In this document: positions 43,335-55,025 of the stretch, one piece after another | Layout of the letters: each line of letters begins with the position of its first letter | Position numbering within the stretch: position 1 is the stretch's first letter | Assembly (NCBI RefSeq): GCF_030269925.1 | Contig: NC_085109.1 | Coordinates: forward strand, 6,386,001 to 6,450,000 | Direction of reading: 5' to 3' | Length of the DNA stretch: 64,000 bases | DNA from: Bombyx mori | Lineage: Eukaryota > Arthropoda > Insecta > Lepidoptera > Bombycidae | The notes under the pieces: model-generated | Seen by the model: the letters and a program-made list of their open reading frames with translations, nothing else | Databases searched by the model: none | What the model was told of the DNA's origin: nothing | Position numbers and translations under genes: made by a program

Positions 43335-44194
43335 TTGCTTGCCTTAACCCCAAACTTCGCGTGGTACCAACAAACGGGGTACCGTCGATAGCTGGAAGCA
43401 GATCGTGTTCTGCTGCGGGATGTCGAACGCCACCGAGGTCGAGTTCGGTTCGAACGGTTCTGGGAGCGGTTTGTGGCGCGAGTCTGGTCTTCGAGTTTTA
43501 ATGCGAGGCGTTCCACCATTTTCCTCAACTCTGCGATCTCACTAGACTGGCTGACACTACTCGTCCCGCATGTCGAAGTAGCTGCGACGTTGCATGGAGT
43601 AGTTATTTCCTGTATTCGGTCAGCAAGGTCCGACAGCTGTTCTAGTGAATGGGTAGGCTGCGATGCTAGTACCGTCTGGATACTGTTCGGCAGGCGGTTA
43701 CTCCAGATAGTTCGGATGAACTCATGTGGAACGGACGGTCCGGCCAAGTCCATAAGATGTCTTAGAAACTGCGATGGTTTTCGGTCGCCCAACTCCTCAT
43801 GAGTTAGTAATTGCTCGACCTTCTTTTCATGGGAAGCGGAGAGACGTCTGATGAGCTCGCTCTTAATTTTCTCGTAGCGATTGCTAGTCGGAGGATGCAC
43901 GATGATATCCTTTACCGCCTTTGCGTGAGGAATATCTAAGTTAGTGATAACATTGTTGAACTTTATGTGGTCCTCTGTAATACCATAGTTTTCGAACTGG
44001 CCTTCAAGAAGTGCGAACCAAATTTCTGGGTCCTCTGGAGAAAACGGAGGCACCTTCAAAGTGAACTTCCGAATGTCGGACGACAAAATGTCGTTGTCGT
44101 GTACAGTGGAAACGCACATTTTTTTCATTCGTCGGGGTTTTACACTGCTACCTCCATGAGAACCAGCGGTCTCGACAGAATTACTGCTGCTCAT
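43280..44194 (-). CDS. gag: Gag polyprotein of the gypsy element
   Basis: 304 residues from ATG at 44194, 25 nt after the PBS. The capsid-like region (about 40-190) contains [17 protein letters not shown] and [20 protein letters not shown] with [11 protein letters not shown], as in arthropod Ty3/gypsy Gag. A coiled Glu/Leu segment ([17 protein letters not shown]) is followed by an Arg/Ser-rich stretch. A C-terminal zinc motif of CHCC type follows: CWYH…C…C, C-x2-H-x9-C-x3-C at about 275-292, not the usual CCHC. It packages the element RNA. Pol overlaps the last 55 nt in the -1 frame. Confidence 0.93.
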   Translation of the reverse strand: MSSSNSVETAGSHGGSSVKPRRMKKMCVSTVHDNDILSSDIRKFTLKVPPFSPEDPEIWFALLEGQFENYGITEDHIKFNNVITNLDIPHAKAVKDIIVHPPTSNRYEKIKSELIRRLSASHEKKVEQLLTHEELGDRKPSQFLRHLMDLAGPSVPHEFIRTIWSNRLPNSIQTVLASQPTHSLEQLSDLADRIQEITTPCNVAATSTCGTSSVSQSSEIAELRKMVERLALKLEDQTRATNRSQNRSNRTRPRWRSTSRSRTRSASSYRRYPVCWYHAKFGVKASKCQKPCDYNESGNATGSR

Positions 44195-44208
44195 TATGGT
44201 GTTCTTCA

Positions 44209-44218
44209 GGGGTCACCA
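44209..44218 (-). promoter_or_regulatory. Primer-binding site (tRNA-Trp-like)
   Basis: TGGTGACCCC on the element strand, one base after the 5' LTR. It is complementary to a tRNA 3' end GGGGTCACCA, which fits insect tRNA-Trp. Confidence 0.8.
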
Positions 44219-44219
44219 G

Positions 44220-44947
44220 TATAGACGAGAATTGTAGGTCTCCCGTATGGATGTGGATGAGTATGTACGGGTCGTCCGGACTTGTAGCGTAATTGAGGGA
44301 AAGGTAAGTAAGTACCTGAGTAGGCGCCGTCGGTGTTCGAATAATAAATTAAAATCGACACCTTGCACACTAATGGAATGTTTATTACAATTAACACTTA
44401 GTCCACACGAAAATACAACACAGTCTATAATTATTAAAATTATGAAGAATGGAAGGTTATGAGCACAGACAGATATTCAGTTTATAAACAGTACACAGAA
44501 GACACTTTACACTTTACGACAATACAGCAACGATAGACACAAAGAAAGCGTGTTATCAAAATTGAGGAAAAAACTTCGAAAACAATACAACAGTAAATTA
44601 TTAGCAAAAGCGACGTGCGTTCAGTACGAGGTAAGTTTCGACTGGGGGCGTGGCTAGCCGCGATCAGCTGCGCAAGAGTATATTTCCCAGCTACCCGCGA
44701 CATTCCGTTCAAGCGCGCGTGTCCACAGCGCAAACGAACGGGCGACCAGCTGATTGACGCGGTACGATAAATTGTCGTGTGTGTATGTCTGTTTTATATG
44801 TAATGTAGTAATAATATATTAATATATATGTTATATGTGTGAATGTATACTCTGTGTGTATTAATAATTATATTAAATAAATATATTATATAAGTATTAT
44901 ATTGTCAAGAGTAAATGTGTGTGCATGAAATGTGGGATAAGCCCACA
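44220..44947 (-). repeat. 5' LTR of the gypsy element
   Basis: 728 bp, one difference from the 3' LTR. It should carry the promoter and polyadenylation signals. Confidence 0.95.
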
Positions 44948-44984
44948 ATACATTATATATTATATGGTATTACCACAAAGCTAT

Positions 44985-45236
44985 TCGCTATCCATACGCT
45001 TCCAGTGGATTTTCAAGTACTTCGGTCATATCTCTCGTAGATACCCTGATAGCCTAGAGAAGTTGATGGTAATTGGTCGGGTTGACGGGAGAAGATCACG
45101 CGGATGTTCACCTACCCGCTGGTCAGATTTGGTAAAGATGCTCACTGGCCTGCCAATAACTGAGGCTGTAAGGACCGCCAAGAACAAGAAAATGCGGAGA
45201 AGCATAGTGCATCGAGTGATCAACACTTCAAGTTAG
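44985..45236 (+). pseudogene. RTE-like LINE ORF C-terminus (remnant)
   Basis: Reads RFQWIFKYFGHISRRYPDSL, then EKLMVIGRVDGRRSRGCSPT and RWSDLVKMLTGLPITEA, and ends VINTSS-stop. This is the usual RTE-like terminal segment and is open to its stop. The rest of the LINE is missing; the gypsy element sits just upstream. Confidence 0.8.
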
Positions 45237-46400
45237 ACACGACTTTCAGCAATAAAGAGACCGACTAAGAAGACATTAGATCTACAAAAAAATTATAAAC
45301 AACTTTGCGAAAATAAGCATTCTTATTTCGTTACGTAATCTCAATACGTAATTTCAATCTGTGACATGTGTGCGGAATTACAAAATACTTCCTGAGAATA
45401 AATGTAATAATATTAATTATTTATGACGGAACCGGTCACAGTTGGAAACCTAAATCGTGCTAATAATTATTTTAAATGATCTTCACGATACAGTACGAAT
45501 ATGGAGCAATCAACGAAAAGGAATCTTAGCGGAACGGATCTTTGTAAACAAATTGTAAAAACATTCTTAAATCAGAATAAACCTAAACGTTGGCTGTGTG
45601 TTACAAAATACATTATCAAAAAAAAAACCCCTTTCCTTATTTTTCCCATTTAATTTTCCATCCGGCTAACCAAATTATTAAAGTTGAAAGAGTGAATTTT
45701 CTTTATGAATTCGCCACAAACAGAAGTCGACGCCGTAACAAAACGTAGAATTTAAGCGAGTAGGTACGTAAGTACAAACGGAATGGCAGCACCATGAACA
45801 AATGTTAATTTGCACCAGCAAACCGCAACCCATTGCAGCCGATGACCGCGAAATGAACGTACATGTGTTGTTAAATGTAACGATGTTGCAGAATTTGTTG
45901 CGATGTTGCAGAAGTTGCACTGTTCGTAAAACGATGAGAAACAGAATCGTTTACTGCTGCTTGTAACCAAAATCCTCCCTATTTCTAGCGTGAAGAACTA
46001 ACGCGTAGTGGTTGAAGGAGGGTTCCCACCAGCGTTCGAAGTTTTAACGCTGTCAATCTTTCTTGTATTATTCGGAATCTTGTTGCAAAATTTCGCGATA
46101 AAAATGAACTTAACATAAAATGACAAAGGTATTTTATATATTAACATCGAATCAACACACCAATCAAATTAAACAAGAAAAAAACCTTTAATTAACATTT
46201 AACAGTTAAATTCCATGATGCAATTGATTTTATAGAATATATTGTGCAATACATAACAAGTGACTAAGAAATGTAGAGGAATAATATTCGATTTGATAAA
46301 AACAATTAAATTAAATATAATGGAATTAACAAATAATGTTTGTTTGTAGTTTTTTAGTGTTGTTTTGTAGTTATACTTTTTATAAACTATATGTATCTAT
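45237..46400. other. AT-rich sequence, small repeats
   Basis: GATGTTGCAGAA occurs twice at 45880-45915. 45965-46035 (CCTCCCTATTTCTAGCGTGA) may be a worn Bm1 piece. No gene recognised. Confidence 0.4.
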
Positions 46401-46405
46401 TTCAG

Positions 46406-46640
46406 CTATGAAAATAAAAAATCTGTTGTAGAATCGCACGACCCGTTCGAATGGTTGCTTCAAAGAACACGATACATAGCTGCCGCAATGCTCTCGCATG
46501 CCTTTGCTTTCGATATCGATAAAACCAATAAGGTTCCAACGTGCTTAATCGCTGCCACGAGTCTACGTTTGGATACAATGTTAGTTAATGTTCAAACGAA
46601 TGAGCATCACGTACTAGTAGTAGGGTTGCTTCGTGTGTGA
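46406..46640 (+). CDS. Candidate host 3'-terminal exon
   Basis: A pyrimidine-rich acceptor (ATGTATCTATTTCAG) ends at 46405. The following frame reads YENKKSVVESHDPFEWLLQR, then TRYIAAAMLSHAFAFDIDK, and ends VLVVGLLRV-stop (TGA 46638-46640), 78 codons with coding-like codon choice in AT-rich surroundings. AATAAA signals follow at 46756 and 46760. No family is recognised and upstream exons were not found, so it could also be a pseudogene exon. A short Bm1-like patch (46888-46930) lies beyond. Confidence 0.4.
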
Positions 46641-46755
46641 ACAAGTAATTGGGTCAAATTTATCGGTAGAGAGCTATGGTTGACTAGTGACATACAGGGT
46701 GTGTTGGAAACGGTCCAGAATAGAAGATGAATGAGCGTGATAACGGATACGATTT

Positions 46756-46765
46756 AATAAATAAA
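46756..46765 (+). terminator. Polyadenylation signals after the candidate exon
   Basis: Overlapping AATAAATAAA about 115 nt after the TGA of the candidate exon. The motif is common by chance in AT-rich DNA. Confidence 0.3.
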
Positions 46766-47092
46766 ATTGGATCAGCTTTAGCTGATTAATGGTTTAGGTT
46801 TATATCTGCCGAGAATGAGCCGTGGAATAGCGTAATGTAATAGAATTGAGATGTGTCTTAGTGTATGGATTTAGTTTGGTTGGTCACCATATACGTTGTA
46901 ATGTCTATGGGCTCAGGTAACTACTCCAAGCTGTACCCAAAAGTTGGCCCAAGAGTTGGCCCAAGGTTTGCTCGCCTACCTAATTCGCCTAAATCGCAAA
47001 ATCATTATCAGTTCGTATTAGAAGACGATAAGATATTGGATATTGATTATATATTGATTCTGACGAATCTATAAATAGGTAAAAATGATAGG

Positions 47093-47338
47093 TTTTTATT
47101 ACTAAGATGGATGGACGAGCTCACGGTAGACTAGGTGTCATCAAGTGGTCACTGGAGTCCATAGCCATCAACTACGTTAATGCCGTCGCCCATCTTAAGA
47201 TATGTGTTATAAATCTCAGTTTTTACAGTACGACTGCCCAACCTGCAAACCGAGACGTATTATTGCTTCACGACAGAAATAGGCCAGGCCGGGTACTACC
47301 TACCCGTGCCGGCTGACAAGGCGTTCTATCACCAGTAA
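47093..47338 (-). mobile_element. Degraded Bm1-type SINE
   Basis: GATGGATGGACGAGCTCACG … AGTGGTCACTGGAGTCCATA … GCTTCACGACAGAAATAGGC … TATCACCAGT: reversed 3' body, clearly older than most copies here. Confidence 0.75.
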
Positions 47339-48819
47339 ACAATGTATTTTTAATTATAAAAAAATAAAAACAAATATACACTAATGTAATAAATTGAAAA
47401 CGAAAGAGAAACCTGAATTATGTGAGCTATCAGACCGGAGATTGTGCGTGAGTTAATTATAATAAATTTATAACGTAATACGAATGAGTCAGGTTCAGTC
47501 TTTTAATTGAATTAAAAAAGGTTTTAATTCAAATCGAAACTTTTGTTAGTTAATCTATGTACAGTATAATCCACCCGTTAATTATTATCCATCTATAATA
47601 ACCAGGCTTCGCTTGAATTAATGAGGTAAAAAAATTACGTAACAGTATTACTTTCTGAATGAAATGTGTATCCTTGTCCATATACCCGACATCGTCTATG
47701 AAAAATTTCATGATGATAGATTAAGTAGTTAACAATACACTTTCAAACATATATAATACAACTATGGATGTTATGGTCATTGGTAAGGCTAATTAATGGT
47801 ATCTGATAAGAAAATACTGGCTATTTTACTTGCATGTCATAAAAGACTTCCTACTTATACGAGAAACGTACAAATACCCTCAATATATCCCGGAGGCACA
47901 TCCAGTCGCAGTTCACACTCGAACATGTTTACCCTAGTGTAGTATCGATCGGCAGATATTAGAGCGTAAATGGCTAATTGATTGGTTTCAGTATCTTATG
48001 TTTCCACACTCATACATTATTAACTTTGTTTTATATAACTTTTACAGTCAAAGGAATTTCACCTACCAACTATCCTACACCTACTGGGTAATGTTATGAC
48101 TTTAATATTCAGATAACTCTTGTTTTTAATTGTGTCGAATAAAAATAAAAATGTTCTATCATCGTTTATACCAAATTATGATTGAATGTATTATTTTTGG
48201 TAGAGAAAAATTTGGCTTTGAAAAGGAAATTTGTGTTTGTTTCGGTGGAGCCCTTTTTCAAGGCAACACATTAGAGATAAGGTCTTCCATCTTCCTTCAC
48301 TAACACGAATTGTTTGTTACACCGAACATTACACGCTTAAGCCATTGGAGTACTTTCCATGAAACCTTTTTTCTCCTAAAAGGTTTTAAGACATTCCTAA
48401 GAACCGGGTATATAAATACCGTCCAAATTGAAGTATTTTGATATAAACAATCGTAAATAAAAAAGACTACCGACTTTTACCCGGACTTTGGCTGCCAGCC
48501 AGTGTTTAATGCTGTGTCTCATATTCGACTAAAAGGAAAAACAGAACTAATAGTTTCCTAGTTGACTGCTCGTAAGTCACCTTAACTTATCCTTATATTG
48601 TCTACTATGTTATATCTTCGATAAAATTTATATGTGTGTTTGGTTGTTGACGATTTCCGAGAGAGAAAGACATGGTTATCTGGGAAAAGGATTTATAAGG
48701 ATTATAGGATTCAGTATCCTAAAAACGTAAGGAGTCAAATTCCGGAGCGCACAATACGAAGTAAAATTGAGAAGTATAAATTAAGCCTTTCATCGGAAAT
48801 AACATGTTATTATTAAAGG
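47339..48819. other. AT-rich unique sequence
   Basis: No gene or transposon end recognised on either strand. Confidence 0.5.
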
Positions 48820-49045
48820 GAGGGGGGATCTTCTGAGACAGGGTGTCGTGACGCGCCGCTTTTTCGAAGTCGCGTTCTGACGCTGTCATGTCATGTCGTT
48901 ACACACCGAGAACGTTCCGCTGTTTCTCTCGCTCGTCTGCTTCGTTCACCAGCGATATATATGTACCACAAAATTGAGTAAACACGGCAATCTATTCTCA
49001 AATAAACGATCTCAAATGAACTCAATAACGATCACTCACAATCAA
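48820..49045 (+). other. CpG-rich patch, possible solo-LTR fragment or promoter
   Basis: TGTCGTGACGCGCCGCTTTT opens a CpG-rich stretch with ATGTCATGTCGTTACAC, then TATATATG and AATAAACGATC, and ends at CACTCACAATCA. The order GC-rich block, TATA-like, AATAAA resembles an insect LTR, but no second copy and no TSD was found. Confidence 0.25.
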
Positions 49046-50570
49046 GTTTGAAATATACTCGTAATACATTTCGTTGAATTATATTGATAGCAAGAAGTTC
49101 CACAGTCTTCTTTCCTTATAAATCTGTCTGTTTAGTCTAAATTACAATCCTAATCTTTATTTAGCTAACTAATTTATTTTCCAAGACATTCGCTGAATGC
49201 TAGACATTCGTTAGCATATTTGCATGACAGAAGCATTTAGATTTGTTATCGTTAAAATTTATTGGTGTTAAATCGTAGTTCTAGACATTTAAAGAGAGGC
49301 ATTTTTACGAAAACAAATTCCTACGAAATAGTAACAAAAAAAAAACTAACTATTTTAAAAAAATCATTCTCGTAGACATGCTGTTCATTTTCATTAAGCA
49401 CGCAAGTAATGATATTCTTACCAATAACAAACTACCAACCTTGACCAATTGTAGTTAGTCTACCTCATCGGAGCTGTTTTTAATTACATTTGATGCCCAG
49501 CTATGTTCACTGCACTTCTGATTTTTATTAACGTATAGAGATCTCAAAGTCTGTGCAGTATGGAAATAGGGTTAGGAAGTAGGCAGGATAGACTTGTCCA
49601 TTCGCTGTTTCGCAGATTTTTCAAATTCTATTTTTATTCAATTTATAATATATTTAACATCACTTATTTATTTTATTTAGCCCTCTTTTATTCATTGCGT
49701 TAATGTGTGAACAAGATCACACCACTTATGTGTCGGAGCCAATAGACATCGCGTGAATGCTGTCACCCACCTTTCGACATTGGGTCGGAGTCTCAATTGT
49801 ATGATTCTTCAAACCCTCATGGAAATACGATTGTAATATCTGCCCTTAAGGGCTTATAATGCAGCTAGGAAAATGCACTAACTTCCCAATTATATTTTTT
49901 CAAGGACGTTACAAAACAAAAACTTTTATTGACAATAAACATATAAGTATTTAAAGGAATCTGTACATGAACAAAATCGGCATACTATACGTTTGTTTGT
50001 AGGCCATTAAAATGTACCAAAACATTCCAACGTATAATATAAGACATAAGTCACCAAGGAGATATTAAAGTCGAGACGTCGCTCGATAATACTCAGAGTA
50101 TTACCTCAAGCTACGCCGATATTACCCGTGTTATTATATGGAATACGATCAGTCGTGTCTATCGTTAAGTCGCAGAGGATAGAGGCCTGCACCATTTACG
50201 TCTGCATCTTACTAACATTTTATACAATAAAATATAAATATACGAAGTAGTTTAAAAACTAGAAAACATTCTTCAATAGTTAAATGTCGCATAATTATAT
50301 ATATTTTTAAACCCGGTTATCCTGGTCAGAGTATTAGACCAGAGTAATAAAATAATTGAAGTTCTATCGGACCTTGATACGTGTGCAAATCTTCAAGTTA
50401 CTCTGATGCTTTGATATTGCTGAAAATTACTTTTTGAAGATTTCGTTGGATAGAACTATAGATAGGTCAATAGATGCAAGACAATAATTTTAATAACAAA
50501 ACGGGGTATATAATCGATACATTTTTACATCAGTAAGCTGAGCTTCTATTAAAAAGATTCGTTTATTTTT
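49046..50570. other. AT-rich sequence with a worn SINE relic
   Basis: 49725-49850 (CGGAGCCAATAGACATCGCG … ACCCACCTTTCGACATTG) resembles a reversed, degraded Bm1 3' body. Otherwise no feature. Confidence 0.4.
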
Positions 50571-50820
50571 AAATACTGGTGGGAGGACCTCTTGTGAGTC
50601 CGCACGGGTAGGTGCCACCGCCCCGCCTATTTCTGCCGTGAAGCAGTAATGCGTTTCGGTTTGAAGGGTGGGGTAGCCGTTGTGACAATACTACAATACC
50701 TTAGAACTATATCTGAAGGTGTGTGGCGCATTTACGTTGTGGATGTCTATGGGCTCCAGTAACCACTTAACACCAGGTGGGCTGTGAGCCCGTCCACAAA
50801 ACTAAGCATTAAAAAAAAAA
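50571..50820 (+). mobile_element. Bm1-type SINE, 5'-truncated
   Basis: Starts AATACTGGTGGGAGGACCTC and ends AACTAAGCATTAAAAAAAAA. Well preserved. Confidence 0.9.
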
Positions 50821-51490
50821 GAATAGGACTGACTAGTCAACATGGCAATTTGCATCGCGTGCTGTTTTTTTTTCTTGTAATATCTCTGACATTTCCGTAA
50901 TACATATATTCAACTGTCTTCTATATTATGAGTAATGGATACATACACATACAAGTCCATGTTTAGTACATCCAGAGTTCAACGCCCAAATATCTATAGC
51001 AAAAATATTGATTCCGAAAGGCAATGAAGCCTGAACCGTTTGTTTATTGACTTATGACGTCACAATACTGAACTTTCGCGTTCACAAATAAATAATTACA
51101 GAAGCAAAAAAAAAGGAAAATCACATCGATTTCTATTTAAACATCGTCATAGCATAAAAAGGACAGTCCGAAGAGAAACTGGGAAAATGAAATAAATAAA
51201 CTAATAATATTTAGTAGTAGTTTGAAAACGGAACAACATTAAAACAATTGTAACAATGGATTTTCGCAGAATTACTTGGTCATGCACTAGTGCTATTTTT
51301 GTACGCACTAAAGTATGAGGAACAATACTAAAACACGAACAGTTCGTTATTAAGTTGTCGATGATTTATTCGTATTTGAAATAATAGCGCCGATTGTTTT
51401 TCTATGCTTCAATAAAATGGCATATCGTAATTAATCAGGCGTCGAGTTACGGTCAGGATGCACGCAATTAAAGACTTCACTGTGCAGTAA
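50821..51490. other. AT-rich sequence with a second CRE-like palindrome
   Basis: TGACGTCA occurs at 51055-51062 (ACTTATGACGTCACAATACT). No gene seen. Confidence 0.4.
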
Positions 51491-51935
51491 GTAGTTCATG
51501 ATGCAGCAGTTAAAAATAAGAGTGAATCATGAAAGTAATATTAAGCATTAAGAAATGCAAGTTCAAAAAACATACAGAAGTCACTTTTTTGACAGAAGGA
51601 AAACGAGTGAATAATTGGAGACAATGGGATCGTATGTGCAGTAGTTCATGATGCAGCAGTTAAAAATAAGAGTGAATCATTAAAGTAATATTAAGCATTA
51701 AGAAATGCAAGTTCAAAAAACATACAGAAATCACTTTTTTGACAGAAGGAAGACGAGTGAATAATTGGAGACAATGGGATCGTATGGGCATGAGTTCATG
51801 ATGCAGCAGTTAAAAATAAGAGTGAATCATTAAAGGAATATTAAGCATTAGGAAATGCAAGTTCAGAAACCATACAGAAATTTCTTTTTTGACAGAAGGA
51901 GGACGAGTGAATAATTGGAGACAATTGGATCGTAA
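51491..51935. repeat. Tandem repeat, three copies of 150 bp
   Basis: Units start at 51491, 51641 and 51791 with an AGTTCATGATGCAGCAGTTA core and continue AGAGTGAATCAT … CATACAGAA … GACAATGGGATCGTA. The first two differ at only a few positions and the third at rather more. The period is exactly 150 bp, with no open frame across units. Confidence 0.95.
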
Positions 51936-54699
51936 TGAATTGTAAACAAATTACTCCTATTTTATTATACCTAAACAAAGCTGGACGAGTTCCTAGAGAA
52001 GCTTGACAAATTAAAGAAATCATTAACGTTTTTTCTTGTCTTCTATATCGGATTTATTTCTCAAAATTATTTGTTAGCAAATTTAATTTAAGCAGTGTAC
52101 CGTGGTATCAATAAAGTGTCTGTAGGAAGCTGCTTGCTTGCTGGATGTCTTTTTGACCATATGAAATAATAATAAGGAAAATATGTCACGCAATCACGGA
52201 CCACACAAACTTATTTTTTCGGCAACATTCTTGATTGAATTTATAGTGGGTCACTGTTACGGAAAAATTGGTCTTAGCAGAAAATTTGCGGGATATTTTC
52301 TTATATGAACTTGGATTGTCTTGAGAAATTTTGATAAATATTTTTGAAATTGGATTTTAGTTTCAGCGTCTTACTAAGCATGGCAAATTAACGGATTTCT
52401 TCACTTTAGTAAAAATTTTGAAATTGTGAAACCTATAGAAATTCACAAGAATAAAAATTTAAATTGGAAGTTTAAGACTTAAACTCTACCTAGAAATCAC
52501 CTGCAGCTAAAGCACGACTTTTTAAATCCTCTAATTCTTGTTACACTGAAATATCCAAATATATCTAAACTAAAAACAATCTGTACATATTTTCTCTTTC
52601 ATTGTTTATCTCTTTTATCATCTGTCGAATACATCCGACATATCTTTAATCGAAACATATTTTGTCAATACCATCAACTTGGTTTTTCTACATAAAATAC
52701 ATACAACATTTTCAGTTTAATATGTATCTATTGTAGAACATGTATCTCAAGCTAACTGCGATTTTCAATTATCTTATTTAAGTTGCATTTTAGTACGTTA
52801 GTAGGTTCTAGTACGAAGTTCAGTAATCTCTGTCTTGCGATTTCCGGGTCACAGAATCCTTACCCAGCTTAAACCACTAAGCCTGATTTAGGATTGTAAT
52901 ACTTGAAATATTATCCAGACCAGTTATATCGTTTCACTGTGAACCTGTTCAGTTATACAGGCATTTAATTAACAGTTTTGTTATTATACTGATCAAAGGA
53001 ATAATCGCAGTAATTTAAATTTGTGGCAAAAACTAATTTTAGACGTAATATTAACATATGATCGGGTATTCCATTGCTTTTCCTTATGACCTAATATATA
53101 TAGGTAACTTCATGAAATACATTATTGGAAAAACTACTTAACTAACTAACGACTAGACTACTTACTAATAAACTCAACAATCATGATGACAATAAGTAAG
53201 CACAGAAAGTTACAGATTGAAAATGAGAAAATAATAAAAATTGTATGTGAATAATAAACGAGTCACGAAAAACAAATCCTCACAAAAAGTGCTCAGTATC
53301 TGCAAATTTGTATTAAATACAAAAGTAAATGTGTAAATTAAATTTAAACCAGAAGAAAGAAATAAAAAGTAAAATTTTGAAGACGATTTTAGGGCGCCTA
53401 AGGTTCAAACATAAACATAATAAAAGAGGTAAAATAGTCTTCAAAAGAGATCTTTTTTTTTGTATTATATTTACTGAGGTTAGGTTATGTGACTGAAAAA
53501 AATATATACCGGCAAAAATTCACATTTAACAGAGTACTCTTTTTTCTTTGTACTTCATTCTCAAAGATCTATATTAAGTTTATTTTGATTGCCATCATGA
53601 TACTATGTATCCGTCGGCATACATAATTGCATTTCCTCAAATGCTACTCATTGTTCCTGTCTATTCAACAGTCAACATTTGGAGCAGGGCCGGTAATTAA
53701 ACCTATTGTTTAGCATCGTGATTTATTAGTGCAGTTATTATAACACGAGAAATCAACAATTTAGAACATTGCGTTTAGTTTGTAGTACCTAGCATATTAA
53801 TTTGAAGATTCAAATCTATCCTTAGCCGTAATTCTAATATGATTACGACTATACATACTCTCATCTCTTGATGCAATGTCAACACTCTCATGGAATTTTT
53901 ATAACGATGAACTAGAGTAATGAATGAGGGAAATTCTTCTAAAGCAAAGCAGAAAAACTTTAAGCCGATTTTTTTGGTTGATTTTTATTGATTGCATTTA
54001 TTGCATTAGTATTCGACATTTACTATATTACTAGGGGATTACCAACAACTCTGATGGTTTTACTATTATAACATTAAGACTTATTTGAAATCCCATTATT
54101 ACTGACCTACAACCAAATAGGTACAGAGCAGAATTGTAATGGAAAGTTGTGGGGAAGTTTCTAAACAGGTGGAATTTTTATTTGTTTAAATTCAATTCAA
54201 GGTCTTGTATTGGGACGACAATTATTTTGCAACCTATATTTTTAAAACTAACTTAATTTGTAAATCATTTACAATTATTATTTAATACAAATCGTAATGA
54301 TCAGTGATCCCAACTGAATCAAGGGTAATGAGTATTAGGGAATAAATCCGACTAAATATCCTAAGGACATCTAGTAGAAAAAATATTTTATCACTTTATC
54401 TTCGTCGTTGCTGGAAAATGAAATACGTAGTAGCCTACTGCAATCTAGCTTGTGACAATATAAATCAGGTACACTATAAGGTGACCAATTTTAGCAGTGC
54501 TTTATTTGAGTAAATCTTGGCTTAAATATGTTTAACTATTTAACTTATTTCGGTCATTAACAATTTTAATACAAAGTAGTATTTCGTTAAGGAAGAAGAA
54601 AAAAGAAGTTAAATTTTATTTCATTGTATCATTTAAATTTAGTTATTTCGTAATTTTATATAATTTCCTACTTCAATTAGTCTAAGCTTTCGTGATTGC
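51936..54699. other. AT-rich unique sequence, 2.7 kb
   Basis: No gene, SINE or transposon end recognised. Longest stretch in the window free of repeats visible by eye. Confidence 0.5.
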
Positions 54700-55025
54700 T
54701 ATCCAGTTTCACTGGGACAGGTGGGGGAGCAAAGGCTCGCCAGAAGAGATGGGATTTACTAACAACTGTCCGAGCGCCTCCAAAAGAGACCTAACAACTC
54801 AAGAGCAGCTGCTTCGCGATTGAATCTACTAAAGGATCGGAATCGCGACCCGCTGAGAAGATCCGGCGAGAAACTCAGCGGGCTGATGTATAATAGAGTA
54901 CGTTTACCAGGTTCCCTAGGCCCACTCCTAGTGTTAGAGTTGAGGGCGTCTAGTGCTGAGGTTAATGGACGTAACGACGTGTCTAGGGTGTCGACGGTGA
55001 CTGGCTTTTGCGTGAGCAGGAATTG
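54700..55025 (-). mobile_element. Truncated jockey LINE copy (3' UTR and ORF2 end)
   Basis: TTTCACTGGGACAGGTGGGG … AACAACTGTCCGAGCGCCTC … ATCCGGCGAGAAACTCAGCG matches 1850-2215 of the full-length element. It lacks the A tail and TSD, so it is an old or rearranged copy. It contains small deletions in the ORF2 end. Confidence 0.88.

Larger units (their letters stand above)
39419..44951 (-). mobile_element. Intact Ty3/gypsy LTR retrotransposon, CsRn1-like (same group as Kabuki)
   Basis: 5.5 kb including a 4-bp TSD (ATAC at 39419-39422 and 44948-44951). On the minus strand: 5' LTR 44947-44220, a PBS starting TGGTGACCCC one base later, gag, pol in the -1 frame, a polypurine tract and 3' LTR 40150-39423. 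The CHCC zinc motif in Gag and a PBS that fits the 3' end of insect tRNA-Trp point to the CsRn1 clade; clade placement is from recall. No env-like ORF is present. LTRs differ at one base, so insertion is very recent. Confidence 0.93.

Noticed and set aside
43473..44224. Plus-strand frames of 85-109 codons over gag
   Set aside because: Antisense of a well-supported gag ORF.
39419..44951. Endogenous retrovirus with env
   Set aside because: No third ORF lies between pol and the 3' LTR (only the polypurine tract), so it is an ordinary LTR retrotransposon.
48634..48816. 60-codon plus-strand frame (KTWLSGKRIYKDY…)
   Set aside because: No domain, starts in low-complexity AT-rich sequence; not better than chance.
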